Below, piece by piece: positions 36,565 to 48,740 of a stretch of DNA of 64,000 bases; position 1 is the first letter of the stretch, and each line of letters begins with the position of its first letter. The position numbers and the translations under genes were made by a program. The stretch is from Ricinus communis. Taxonomy: Eukaryota; Streptophyta; Magnoliopsida; Malpighiales; Euphorbiaceae. The notes below the pieces were generated by a model. It had not been told where the DNA came from, did not search any database, and saw nothing but the letters and a program-made list of their open reading frames with translations. The stretch lies in the NCBI RefSeq assembly GCF_019578655.1, contig NC_063264.1, positions 21,785,688 through 21,849,687 on the forward strand, given 5' to 3'.

Positions 36565-36569
36565 ATTAG

Positions 36570-37717
36570 TAATAATAAGGTAACTAGGTGAATAAAAATC
36601 TATATGGGTTATATGTGTTTGAGTGTTTATTACACCAATCCAAATTATCCAAATCTGATCTTTTCTGGATCGTATTTATTTACAGCAACACGAGGTTCTA
36701 TATGTTACAACTTTTATTTCAGCTTCACTCTGAAGTATCCTGTATGATTCTGATGGGTAAAAAAAATAGAGAGAAATGATAAATAAATAAAAAAAAGAAA
36801 CAAATAAGGATTTAAATATACTTTATAGTATAAAATATAATCCTTAAATACATAGTTGTTGGGAAAATAAAATTTTATCAGAACTATATAGAAGAATAAA
36901 CAACATTTCTACATCTTTAGCCAAATAAAATCGTTTCCTAGTATAAATAATAAACAGAAAATTAAATATAAACTCAAACATAATACGAAATTACATATAT
37001 ACACTCATAGATGTATCCTATTAATTTCAAGCAATAATGGATGAAAAGACATCTCACTTAATAGTCTAAAGCATGAATCCTACTCATACACGTGCAGATA
37101 AAATGCCTCCAAACTGCAACTACTCAGTATATACTCCAAAGGGAAGAGGAGAATAGGTGATTTCCATTGATGGAGGAATCTCTTTCAAATTCTAGAATAA
37201 TCCTTGACTATCTAAATACCAACAATGAGAACCACTTATTTTCATATTTATCCTTATTCTTTTACCAACTAATCGACTTCTCAATAATAATTATTATGTT
37301 GAAACATGCATAAAACTTGGTAAACAATATCTATTATTTGTTTAATTTTTTGTAAAAAAAAGTGCGTCCACATGGAATTAAAATAAATCTTAAGAGTGCT
37401 CAATCTATAATACATATATATAGAAGGCCATATTTTCTCATGAGATTCCATGTCGCAAAATTTTATGAAGTTATATCATGTTGTTTTCCAATGAGAAAAT
37501 GACACAACATATTTATAAAAGTTTTAATTATAATATTCATAAAAAGAATTAAATGTGATCTTAAATGCTAATAATGAATATGGTAAGAATTTTTGACTTA
37601 TGTAAATATAAGACTATTATGTTTTTAAGAAATTAATATAATAAGTACAATAATTATAATAGTTACTATATATTAATAATAAATCTTTTTATCTTATTAA
37701 TAAAATATATATTTATA

Positions 37718-37774
<57 letters not shown>

Positions 37775-38030
37775 TAAAATAGTAAAGAATAAAAATTCAA
37801 AATTTGAATTATAAAAAAATAGTTAAAAGAAATCTGTGACACATTTGAGAACTTATTAGTCGAATATAATAATTAGAAAAATAATTCAATGTATATGTGT
37901 GTGATATTAAAAAGTAATAATAATAGAAAATAAATAGCAAGAACTCTAATGATCTGACTTTTTAAAAATAATTATTATATGGACACGTGAGAACTTATTA
38001 GTACAATGAAATAGATACAAAATTAAAATT
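36570..38030. repeat. AT-rich flank with a direct repeat of 54745-55312 and an (AT)n tract
   Basis: From about 37395 to 38030 the sequence matches 54745-55312 in the same orientation: ATGAGATTCCAT against ATGAGACTTCACT, GAGAAAATGACACA against AAGAAAATGACATG, AATAATAAAATAGTAAA, AAAATAATTATTATA, GCAATGAAATAGATA. A TA microsatellite fills about 37720-37768 and is absent from the other copy. The two copies bracket the pararetroviral block. 36570-37390 contains nothing I can assign. Confidence 0.5.
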
Positions 38031-38045
38031 GATACCAATGGGGTG

Positions 38046-38995
38046 CATACACTTGTACCAAAAGTAACAAGTTTTTGATGTGCAGGATCCTCAGACGAGG
38101 CAAGCACAGAGCATACACTTGTTATAAATGGGGAGACCTTTGACAATAGTAACAAGTTTTTGATGTGCGGGATCCTCAGACGAGGCAAGCACAGAGCATA
38201 CACTTGTTATAAAATATGCACAACAAGTTCTTATTAATAAATAAATATACAAATTTTAAAATGAAAGCTTTAGAGTGAAAGCTTTGAACAAAGAAATATA
38301 ACTTACAAGAGTAGTATAATACAAGAGGAAGGGTTTTCTCTCTCTCCCTCACTATTACTCTCTTCTCACTATATTTCTAATGGTAGAACTTGAAGAATAC
38401 AAGAGTTTCTTGTGATTTTTTAGTCTGCCTTCTTCTTTGATAACTTCTCTATTTACAGAGGTCTTCAGCCTTTGACCTCAATAATTCTTTCTTTGGATGC
38501 TTTTGGTAATGGAGTCTTCGTCGTTTTCTTTTCAGAAATAATGGTGCAGAGTCTTTTGTCTTTTTTCTTTTTTGAAAAGACTTTTCTTAATATATATATA
38601 TATATAAGGCTAACTAATTCACCATAAGTGTAGAAATCATAAGGGATCTAGCCATTATGGGCTTCTCTTATGGTATTCCTAACCAACCTCTTCTAGATTT
38701 TCTAATGATGATTCTTCAACATTGACCATAGGTATTGGAAGGGTATCAAAAATACCTTTTGTTATTTATGCCCCTTACAAAGAACCAACTTTATTACAAA
38801 CACAACCAAGATTTTCAAGCTGGCTAGAAAATTCAGCTATAAGGAGCTCAACAATGGCTCTATCAGAGGTACCACTTTGGATTTTGTAGGCATTGGCTGC
38901 CATGGTCATCTATTGTAAGAGACCAAGAATGTTGTATTCTGACATTCCATCTAGCTTCATTCTGCTTTTATTTTTTCAAAGTTTGATAGACTGGT
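38046..38995 (-). pseudogene. Rearranged endogenous pararetrovirus fragments with a promoter/leader-like segment
   Basis: 38608-38690 matches the capsid-region sequence near 50955-51035; 38695-38760 matches the segment near 53430-53460; 38830-38975 matches 52145-52265. These are non-adjacent parts of the main viral copy, so this side was rearranged. 38220-38560 is unique: read on the minus strand it has CTCTGTAAATAGAGAAG and then polypyrimidine/purine-rich leader-like DNA, which may be a pregenomic RNA promoter. A tandem repeat (66-bp core, period 85) lies at 38063-38213. Confidence 0.55.
38063..38213. repeat. 66-bp direct repeat, period 85 bp
   Basis: Copies 38063-38128 and 38148-38213 differ by about one base (TGTGCAGGATCC against TGTGCGGGATCC). 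A partial third copy (GCATACACTTGT) precedes them at 38044. Confidence 0.85.
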
Positions 38996-41303
38996 TGTAA
39001 CACCCCCATCACATGCTATCCAATAAACATTAGCCAGGAAGCATACAAGCGTCGTAGAATATATACTACAGGTAGATAGGTCAATATGTAGGTTGTTAAG
39101 AATCCAGACACAAGGTTATTAACATATAAACATATGATTATACTTAAACATCATTTAACAAGTATTACAAACATCTTCTTATGCCTTATAAGGCATACTT
39201 CCATATATATCACATAACTGCATACAAAAATGCATCAGGAGGAGACTTCACAAAACTGGCCCAACTTGAGAATCGCTAAAAGCTAGACTTCGCATACAAC
39301 CAACGGATGCACTACTATTTACAAACCTGAAAAGAAAAATTTTGGAGAGGGGTGAGCCTCCAGCTCAGTAAATAAATAATCAACATAATCTATATCACAT
39401 ACACTTAATACAATTTTCACCCAATCACATAACTTTCCATGATATTCATAGTTTAGGTATAAAGTCATACCATTCTATTAAATTCATTACAACCATCATA
39501 GAAGAAATACAATTCAACAATTATGGTTAGTTCTCACGGCTTGTGGATCTCCTTTAATGTGCTGCTCCACCTCATCCTCACATATCACACACGTAAGCTG
39601 CTCCGCCTCATCTCACATTATACACTTTTATAGCCTCTCTAGGCTTTAGCCTCCCAAGGCTTTATATATATATCTTTTTTTTTCACAGGGGAATCCACCA
39701 TTCACATGCACATATGCACTTAACATCACAATTCAATCATTTCACTTATATCATATTTCAGCAATAACAATTGTTCCACTCAACACCAATCATTTCCATC
39801 TCAGTCATTCAAACATAAACAATATTAAGCAAACGCAACCATTTGCAGAACATTTGATTAAATATATGAATATAGCAAATATTAACTATTTACTTACTCA
39901 AAATATACTTATTCCTTTAGCATATAAGAACATCCTTTCTCCACAACTTCCTTTCCAGGCCTTTGAGTACCTGTCAACACATTCATCAATTCACATTTCA
40001 TGCATATTACAAATATTCATGTAAATGCGAGTTCTAATGCATTACAAGATCATCCCCTCTCTAATTCATAGGTCTAACTCTTCCTCTAAGACTCTCAATT
40101 ACTGTTTTAATATCCTATAAATATTTTCCATCTAGTTAAATACCAATTTAACTCAAATTAACATCAATAAATTGCATAAAACTAATCTCCAACATTTCTG
40201 TTTTCTAGACAGAATTTAGTACCAAGGTATATTTATTGCTGGAAAAAATTGGGTTAATACAAAAATCTCATATTAAATAGACATATCCATTTATGTGTCT
40301 AGTTTCATCTCCAAGAAGAATTACTCAATTCCGACTTCTATAGATTTAATTATTTTCAAATTACTGAGCAAGGGTCATACAGCTAGTTGTACCCGAGCAG
40401 TAATCTGTTTGCTCATTTAAGCAACCAAAACGGCAAAAATAGCAAAATCACAAAACTACAAAGTTATAGAGGACTCTTTAAAATTTCTATAGACACCAAT
40501 TAAGCTTAATTTGGACTTATATAACCCATGTTATGCCTAAAATACAGAACATCAAGGTTGCTGGAATTTTGACAGTTTTCTATCTTAACATACTTAAACT
40601 TAAATCAAGCTTAATCTTTATGCAATCATTCAATACTCTACTAATTCATGATAATCAGACATTTAATTAATCAATGAGAGCATCAAATGAAGTTTTTCTA
40701 ATTTGTAATCAAGAACCCTAATGACAAATTAATAACACTCAAGTAACAACTTACCAATTTCAGCTTTTGGGTTGCTAATATGCTTAAATCCTTTAGCTTT
40801 AGCTTGGCTCCTTCAATAGTTGGCAAAATCCTATCTTAATCTTAAGTTTTCTAGGTATTCCACTCCTCTCTCTTATTCCAAATTTTGTGTTTTTGGCCAT
40901 GTACGAATTTTAGAGAAATGAAGAGGTAAAATGAGCTTGCTCATGGTTCCAATTTCAATATTCCTCTCTTAATGCCACCACCTACTAAACTATTTTTATC
41001 ACCCTAAATTAATTCTTACTAACCATATATAGGTACTAACTTTTAATTGTATCTTTTAAGTCCAATCTATTTACCCAACCTTCAACTATTGGTTCAATTA
41101 AGTCTTAAGGCTTAATACACATAACCCAAGTACTTAATCAACTTATCTAAATTAATAATCTAATATCATGCTTTTTATTCTCTACTTATAATTAATATAT
41201 ATCTGTTCTCATAAAATAAAAATATCATTGATATACCATCATATGCCCAATGATTAAATGTAAATGCACATAACATGGATGATGAGAAAATGCAGGCGTT
41301 ACA
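38996..41303 (-). repeat. 3' LTR of the chromovirus
   Basis: 2308 bp, in plus orientation TGTAACACCCCCATC to GCAGGCGTTACA. The first 733 bp are repeated at 46142-46875 with few differences. Short frames inside it are not genes. Confidence 0.88.
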
Positions 41304-41865
41304 ACTCTCCCTTCCTTAAGAAATTTTGTCCCCGAAATCTTAACAACTCACCAACATTGTAATGGAATAGATGCGGATACTTCTGTCTCATATGCTCTTC
41401 CACTTCCCAAGTTGCTTCTCTTGGTGAATGATGACTCCACTTAATTTTGACCATAGGAATGTCTTTCTTTCTCAATTTCTTAACCCTTCGATCAAGAATT
41501 TCTATCGGCTCTTCCACATATGTCAACTTTTCTGTGATTTCTATCTCTGGCTCTGGAATGATATGACTAGGATCTGATCTATATCGCCTTAACATAGAAA
41601 CATGAAAAACATCATGAATAGAAGACAACTCTGTAGGTAATGCTAACCTATAAGCCAATGGTCCAACTCTTTCAATAATTTCATAAGGTCCTACATACCT
41701 CGGACTCAATTTCCCTTGTTTACCAAACCTTAATATTCCTTTCCATGGTGATACCCGCAAGAAAACTTTATCACCCACAATATATTCCATTTCCCTTCGA
41801 TGCAAATCAGCATAACTCTTTTATGCATCTGTGCTACTTTCAAATTCTTTTTAACTATCTCTATT
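41299..41865 (-). pseudogene. Integrase C-terminus and chromodomain
   Basis: The frame on the minus strand reads [20 protein letters not shown] (the GPY/F-type integrase tail: [11 protein letters not shown]), then FHVSMLRRY, then the chromodomain [20 protein letters not shown] and [20 protein letters not shown]. Chromodomains target new copies to chromatin marks. The end RQKYPHLF is typical of Tekay/Del chromoviruses. The frame is open for about 168 codons. Confidence 0.85.
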
Positions 41866-42660
41866 TTATCCAACGTTTCTTGTACCAATTCGGACCTTCA
41901 AGCTGTCTTAAACCTTCAACATCCCGACATCTTGGACTTCTACATTTCCTCCCATACAAAGCTTCATAAGGAGCCATACCGATACTAGAATGAAAACTGT
42001 TGTTATCGCAGAATTCCATCCTGTGGTATGTAATCATCCCGGTTACCCTTGAACTCAAGTGTGCAAGCCCTCATCATATCTTCTAATGTCTGAATAGTTC
42101 TTTCTGATTGCCCATCTGTTTGAGGATGAAAAGCTGTACTGAAATGAAGCTTAGTACCATATGCTTTTTGCAAACTCTCAGAGAAATGAGAAGTAAATCT
42201 AGGATCCCTATCTGATACAATAGATATTGGCACACCATGCAATCTAACAATCTCGGAAATATACAATTCAAGCAAGTTTATCAAGTGAATCTGTTTGCTT
42301 CACAGGTAAGAAATGAGCACATTTAGTAAGTCGATCAACAATTACCCAAATAGCATCATGCTTGTTAAATGTACGCGACAATCCCATAACAAAATCCATA
42401 GTAATCTTATCCCACTTCCACACAGGGTATAGATAAAGAATGAAGTTTACCTGCGGTGCACAGTGCTCTCCTTTCACTTGCCGACATGTCAAACACTTAC
42501 TCACAAATTCTGCCACATCCTTCTTCATTGCCGGCCACCAATAATAAGGCTTCAAATTTTTGTACATTTTGGTACTTCCAGGGATGCATTGCATAAGGTG
42601 CATAGTGCGCTTCATGCATGATTTCCTTTCTCAAATTTCCTACATCGGGTACACATACAC
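41861..42660 (-). pseudogene. Integrase core, frameshifted
   Basis: Pieces in different frames include zinc-binding CLTCRQVKGEH (about 42470-42510), the core ITMDFVMGLSRTFNKHDAIW (first catalytic Asp) and [20 protein letters not shown] with [20 protein letters not shown] (second Asp and the Glu). The HHCC helix is split by a frameshift at about 42600. The enzyme would insert element cDNA into chromosomes; this copy cannot be translated through. Confidence 0.82.
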
Positions 42661-42699
42661 GATTTCTATTCAATAACACACCATCATCTTTCAACACAA

Positions 42700-43352
42700 A
42701 TTGTGTATTCTTTCCTTCTTGTACTCTACCCTTCATCCTTTGCAAATAAGAATCTTCACACTGTGCATCTTTAATTTTATCTCCAATCAAAGGCTTTACT
42801 TGTAATGTGGCTAACAGATCATCGTCATAAACATAAAACTTCACATCCATAGCTCTAAGTGCAACTAAATATTCTACATTGTAACAAATCATACTTGAAA
42901 AATTTTCCACTGACTTCCTACTTAAAGCATCAGCAACAACATTTGCTTTTCCAGGATGATAATCAATAGTGCAATCATAATCCTTCAGAAGCTCAATCCA
43001 TCTTCGTTGTCTCAGATTCAACTCTTTCTGCGTAGGGATATATTTCAAACTCTTATGATCAGTAAATATCTGAAATGTCTCCCCGTATAAATAATGTCGC
43101 CATATCTTCAATGCATGTACAATAGCTGCTAATTCAAGATCATGTGTAGGATAATTCAGCTCATGAGGTCGCGAATTGTCTTGAAGCATAAGCTATAACC
43201 TTCCCATGCTGCATTAAGACACATCCAAGTCCTTGCCTAGAAGCATCAGTATATACAACATAACCTCCATTTTCAGATGGCAATGCGAGTATCGGTGTAG
43301 TAGTAAGCCTTTTCTTCAACTCTTGAAAATTTTGATCACATAACTCCGTCAC
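42700..43352 (-). pseudogene. RNase H domain
   Basis: YVVYTDASRQGLGCVLMQHG (first catalytic Asp) lies in 43161-43352 and [18 protein letters not shown] plus [10 protein letters not shown] in the next frame. The family-typical [17 protein letters not shown] follows. A frameshift separates the two parts near 43180. Confidence 0.82.
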
Positions 43353-43399
43353 CGGAATGGCACATTCTTCTTTAACAAAGCTGTTAGAGGCTTAGCAAT

Positions 43400-44250
43400 A
43401 ACCGAAAAATCTTTTACAAATCTTCTATAATAGCCGAGCTAACCCAAGAAAACTTGAACTTCAAAAACATTTCTAGAAGCGGTTCCCATTCAATAATTGC
43501 TTTAATCTTTGATGAATCTGGTTGCACTCCATGTTTAGAAATAATATGCCCTAAGAATGCAATTTCCTCCATCCAAAACTCGCATTTGTTGAATTTTGCG
43601 TACAACTGTTTTTCCCTCAAAATCATGAAACAATTCTCAAGTGTTGTTCATGTTCTTCTGGGCTTCTAGAGTAAATCGGAATATCATCAATGAACACAAT
43701 AACAAAGTGATCTAAATATGGCTGGAAAGTCTTGTTCATCAGTGACATAAAAGCAGCAGGAGCATTTGTTAAACCAAATGGCATCACAATAAATTCATAG
43801 TGCCCATACCTTGTTCCGAATCACGCTCTTGGCAATAGATTTCTCTTCAACCCGGAGTTGCCAATAACCCGATCTTAAATCAATTTTAGAGAACACTGTT
43901 GCACCTTTTAACTGATCAAGCAAATCATCAATTCTCGGTAATGGATATTTATTCTTCAACGTAATCCTATTCAATTGCCTATAATCAATACATAATCGCA
44001 TACTACCATCCTTTTTCTTCACAAATGAATCGGGTGCTCCCCAAGGTGAAGTACTTGGCCTGATGAAACCTTTATCAAGTAACTCTTCTAATTGCTTCTT
44101 TAATTCTTTCAATTCTAATGGAGCCATTCTGTATGGTGCAATGGAAATAGGTGCGATACCGGGGATGATGTCAATCTCAAAATCAACCTCTCGATTTGGT
44201 GGCAAACCAGGCAAATCATCTAGGAATATGTTAGGAAATTCTCTGACCAC
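43400..44250 (-). pseudogene. Reverse transcriptase, frameshifted
   Basis: The frame 44250-43795 holds [14 protein letters not shown], then [17 protein letters not shown] and [15 protein letters not shown]. After a shift the catalytic region reads [10 protein letters not shown] (about 43670-43700), then [16 protein letters not shown]. The YxDD box therefore reads FIDD, which is common in this group. Several stops follow. Confidence 0.85.
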
Positions 44251-44326
44251 TGAAATGTCTAATACCCCTGGACTGACCTTAGTAGTATCTATAAAACTAA
44301 TTAGATATGCTTCACATCCATTTTAA

Positions 44327-45388
44327 TTAATCGACACGGTCACTTGAAATCAAACAATTAGGAATTGTCTTCCTTTCACCCACCATTACTATTTTCATTT
44401 CTCCTTGTATTTCCATAGCCACTTCCTTCGTTTTACAATCAACAATAGCATGATTTCTTGACAACCAATCCATCCTCAAAATAACATCAAACTCTCTAAG
44501 ATTAATAATAACCAAATCTGCATGTAGTTTGATACTATCTACTACTACAGGACATGATCTCACTATCGTATTTACTGTGATAATACCCCCAGCAGGCATA
44601 GACACATATATATCATAACCTAATGCCTTTATATTAGCATGAACATGCGATGCAAAATCATGTGATATGAATGAACATGTGGATCCAGGATCAATAAGAA
44701 CATGTGCATCAGAATCATGAATAGAAAGTATACCAGTAACAATTTCAGGTGCTACAAATGCTTCATTTCTAGTAGTAGCAAATACTCTAGCTTGTGCTTG
44801 TGGTTGACCAATTTGTTCTGATGGTGTTGCTGAAATAGTTAAACCTCCTCTGCCACCTCTTCCTCTGCCTCTGCCTGAACCAACTGGAATATTTTCACCA
44901 ACACTACTCTGACCCACTGTATAAGATTCTCCAGCATTATTTCTTCTCATAGGACAATCTCTAGAATAATGTCCTGGCCTATTACAACTAAAACATACTA
45001 CTGGTCTAGGTCCCCAATATTCTCCAATATGTCTCCTGTTGCACGTAGGACAAACAGGAGCAAACCCTCTACTGGCTGAAACTTGTCCTCCCTCAAGTCT
45101 GGATGAATTGTATCCACCTCTACTATAAGGTATTGTGGAGGATCTACTAGACTGACCACCAAACCCTCGTCCATGATAACTACTCCGCTGTGAATTAGAG
45201 CCTCTAAACGAAGAAATACTAATATGTCTTGGAGGATTACTATAAGCACCAATGATCTTCTTCTTTTTAGCTTCCATAGTATTCCTTTCAAATGATGTTT
45301 CTTCAGCTCTCAAAGCAGCTTCAATTGAGGCATTGTAATTATGAGGTTTCACTGCCATTTTCTCACGAATGTCAAGCCTCAAACCCAT
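44327..45388 (-). pseudogene. Gag C-terminus with zinc knuckle, fused to aspartic protease
   Basis: A 353-codon open frame on the minus strand. It has a Ser/Gly/Arg-rich linker, a zinc knuckle CFSCNRPGHYSRDC (about residues 132-145), an RGRGRGGRGG stretch, then the protease with HVLIDPGSTCSFIS and FDVILRMDWL. DPGST in place of DSG is the usual plant chromovirus form. This is the longest open frame in the element; it ends in a stop before RT. Confidence 0.8.
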
Positions 45389-45399
45389 CTCAAATTTCT

Positions 45400-45968
45400 T
45401 CCTTTCGCCCTTCGGCTATTTCTTCCGGTGCATACTTACATAATCTCACAAATTGAACTTCAGACTGTGAACCGATATATCATTCTGTTTCAATCAAGAA
45501 ATTCAAGCTTCTTTTGTCTCTATAAATTTCTGGAGTATACTTCTCAGCAAATTCTCTCAAGAAATCATTCCAAGTCAAAGTGATTGGTCGATCTTTGCTT
45601 CTTAAAACTGTTTCCCACCAATCAAGTGCATCTTTTTCTATTAAAGATATCACTGTATATAGAAGCCTTTGTTCGGATGTGCAATTAAATCTATCCAACA
45701 CCCTTTCTGTATTTCGTAACCATTCCTCAGCCTCAGCAGGATCAGTAGTACCTTGAAAAACATTAGCACCTTGTTTCCTAACTCTTTCATAATTCTTATC
45801 TATCACAGCCTTTTGTTGTTGAGTCCGAGGCGGTGCTTGTTGGTGCCCGTTGCATCGGAAAATCCATAAACTGTTCCATAACATTTTGTACATTCGATTG
45901 TGCAAGCATTTTCGAATGTAGCTCATGCTCATCATGTTGATCATGTTCGGATGCATTTTCATGACCAT
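45400..45968 (-). pseudogene. Gag (retrotrans_gag) N-terminal part
   Basis: NVFQGTTDPAEAEEWLRNTE, then DWWETVLRSKDRPITLTWND and FLREFAEKYTPEIYRDK are the standard chromovirus Gag blocks. A stop near 45480 separates them from the downstream frame at 45388. The start codon is not clear; the first 40 residues do not look like Gag. Confidence 0.72.
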
Positions 45969-46141
45969 GCATGACTCTAATGACTTATCCGGGCCGATTC
46001 GCGTGTTCTCCTTGTCTCTCCATCTATATATATGAAATGCAAATATTCAGTCAAGTTCAAAGAACATATATCATATGCTTAATGATGTGCAACATGAATC
46101 TACTCCCAATGAATCTAATCCTACGCTCGATACCACTAAAA

Positions 46142-46875
46142 TGTAACACCCCCATCACATGCTATCCAATAAACATTAGCCAGGAAGCATACAAGCGTCG
46201 TAGAATATATACTACAGGTAGATAGGTCAATATGTAGGTTGTTAAGAATCCAGACACAAGGTTATTAACATATAAACATATGATTATACTTAAACATCAT
46301 TTAACAAGTATTACAAACATCTTCTTATGCCTTATAAGGCATACTTCCATATATATCACATAACTGCATACAAAAATGCATCAGGAGGAGACTTTACAAA
46401 ACTGGCCCAACTTGACAGAACTGCTAAAAGCTAGACTTCGTATACAACCAACGGATGCACTACTATTTACAAACCTGAAAAGAAAAATTTTGGAGAGGGG
46501 TGAGCCTCTAGCTCAGTAAATAAATAATCAACATAATCTATATCACATACACTTAATACAATTTCCACCCAATCACATAACTTTCCATGATATTCATAGT
46601 TTAGGTATAAAGTCATACCATTCTACTCAATTCATTACAACATCATAGAAGAAATACAATTCAACAATTATGGTTAGTTCTCACGGCTTGTGGATCCCCT
46701 TTAATGTGCTGCTCCGCCTCATCCTCACATATCACACACGTAAGCTGCTCCGCCTCATCTCACATTATACACTTTTATAGCCTCTCTAGGCTTTAGCCTC
46801 CCAAGGCTTTATATATATATCTTTTTTTTTCACAGGGGAATCCACCATTCACATGCACATATGCACTTAACATCA
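46142..46875 (-). repeat. Truncated 5' LTR of the chromovirus
   Basis: Matches 38996-39728 from TGTAACACCCCCATC to TTAACATCA, then stops abruptly at TTCGAGTCACC, which belongs to the viral block. About 1.57 kb of LTR is missing. Confidence 0.85.
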
Positions 46876-48280
46876 TTCGAGTCACCATCTAAGTCAATGG
46901 CTGCTGAGCTAGTGCTTGAAGAGGAGGACAAAGCTTTAGACTTTCCTTTAGAAGAGGCGGTTTTTGACAACTGTTTGATTAATTATAGGAAATCTTCTTC
47001 TGTTTGAGCCGCTGCCAGTTTTGGAAGAATAAAAGACTTCTGTTCCAGGAAGGTAGTTTGTTTTTTGGGTGCTGACAAGAAGCTATTCTTTGTAAGAAAA
47101 TTTTGGACCATCTTTGGAGATAGTTTTTCGTGGTGGTTGAATTTGTCCCACCATTTTACTTTGAACCGGGTAAGTATGATTTCTCCATCTGCTGCTTGGT
47201 TGAAATGGAATTACCACACACATACCCAAGGAAGGAAGAAGTTTGAACAAAATAAAAAGTAAGGTGGGAAATTGTCTTTCTCTTTTGTTCGATTTGTAGT
47301 GAGCTTTGAATAGGTTAAACAAAGGGAGTACCTCTGTTATTATTGTTTCTAAAACATTACCATAATAATTTCACCATTGTTTAAACCAATATGGAATTTT
47401 TAAAGTTTGGATTGTGCTTGTGTCGAAGTAGAAAAGCCAAGAATGGCTCTGTCCTTCATTTTGTAAGAGAAAGGTATTAAACCAAGCTTGCTGGTAATCC
47501 CAATAGTTAAAAGTTGTATTGAGGCTTGAGGAGTAGGTGTTTTGAAGGGAGGTTGGGAAAGATCTTGACGAGTGTAAATCCATTCCCCAATCTGAAGGGT
47601 GAAGGATTCTTTGAATTGTACATGTGGAATAAGCTGGGTCTTTATGGTCTTTGTATTTTTTGAAGTGTTTAAATTTTGCAGAACTAGTTACCTCTAGGAT
47701 AGACTGGTAATAAGACTGAGGTTTTGTTTTATTCTAGGGTTTAAAATACCATCCTGGAGGAAAAATTTTTGAAACCAATTTTGAAGGGCTTTTTGTATAG
47801 AATCCTTCCTCAACAGTTAAAATGCTTTAAAAATTTTATTTTTCTATGTATTCATTAGTTTTGAAAAGTTTTGTTCGAGATAAAACTATTTCTTGTGAAT
47901 TTGGCTTTGAAATGCTCTGAGAGTTATGAGATAGGTTTTGTGAGAAAATTACTATCTCAGGTTTTGAAAGACGGATAAAGAGTATATATTTACCCTTGTT
48001 TGATGAAGAAGATGACTTTGGAGAAATCTCTGGCTGGACTTCAGCCACAGGTTTTGTCTTTAAATATTCTTGGACCATCTTTAAAAACTCGGGAGGTTGC
48101 TGTGCAAGTCATTCCTGTATTTGGAATTATTTTTGGGCTGGGCCTTCTTCGCTTTTGTTTATTTCTTTTTGGATGATCTCAGTCCAGGTTCTAATTGGCT
48201 TTAAAGAGGAGGGAATAATCTCCTTTTTAGGGCTTTGAACAGCTTTTGCATTTGCTGTTGACTTTTCTTCTTTATCTTTT
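46876..48280 (-). pseudogene. Viral C-terminal region after RNase H
   Basis: Degenerate frames on the minus strand, with a Ser/Lys-rich linker at about 47836-48078 and a Trp/Phe-rich block at about 47370-47430. It lies where related endogenous viruses carry a C-terminal region of unknown function. Frames change several times. The far end is cut by the chromovirus LTR at 46875. Confidence 0.5.
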
Positions 48281-48289
48281 GCTCTCATT

Positions 48290-48740
48290 TTTCGCGGTAT
48301 TGTCACTCATGTTTTTGAAGGAACTCTCTAGTTAGAAAGTCTGGTATTGAATTTGAATCTCCTCTTATGTATTCGATTTCAAAATCAAAAATAGAAAGAA
48401 TAGCTTGCCATCTGGAAAAAATCTGTTTTGAAGCTATTTTTTGAACATCTTTTTGCAACACTTCTTTTGTAGATTTACAATCAATCCTTAAAAGAAATTT
48501 TTGATTTAAAAGATCAGTTTGAAACTTTGAAATATATAGGACTATTGAAAGAATTTCTTTTTTGATAGTTGAATAAGTTTTTTAAGTATCATTCCAGTGT
48601 GCAGAAGTAAACTGGACAATGGATTCTTTTTTGTTTTGAATTTGTTTAAGAATTCCACCATAACCTAAATCTGATGCATCAGTTTCAACAATCTTGAATG
48701 CAGATGGATAAGCTAGATGTAAACATGGAATTTCAGAAAC
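48290..48740 (-). pseudogene. Viral RNase H domain
   Basis: ETDASDLGYGGILKQ at about 48640-48690 carries the first catalytic Asp and is typical of caulimovirid RNase H. RIDCKSTKEVL follows near 48480. At least one in-frame stop lies between them. Confidence 0.78.

Larger units (their letters stand above)
38996..46875 (-). mobile_element. Chromovirus-type Ty3/gypsy element (Tekay/Del-like), decayed, 5' LTR truncated
   Basis: The minus-strand order is truncated 5' LTR (46875-46142), PBS, gag, protease, RT, RNase H, integrase, chromodomain, PPT and 3' LTR (41303-38996). The PBS reads TGGTATCGAGCG just inside the 5' LTR (initiator tRNA-Met type), and the PPT is AAGGAAGGGAGAGT beside 41304. The 3' LTR is 2308 bp. 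The 5' LTR keeps only 734 bp and is cut at a junction with pararetroviral DNA. Where both LTRs overlap they are nearly identical, so the insertion is young, yet every coding segment carries stops or shifts. Viral fragments lie on both sides, so it inserted into or recombined within the viral block. Confidence 0.88.

Noticed and set aside
37720..37768. Long TA tract as a possible origin or regulatory element
   Set aside because: Simple microsatellite; length polymorphism explains it and the paired repeat at 54745 lacks it.
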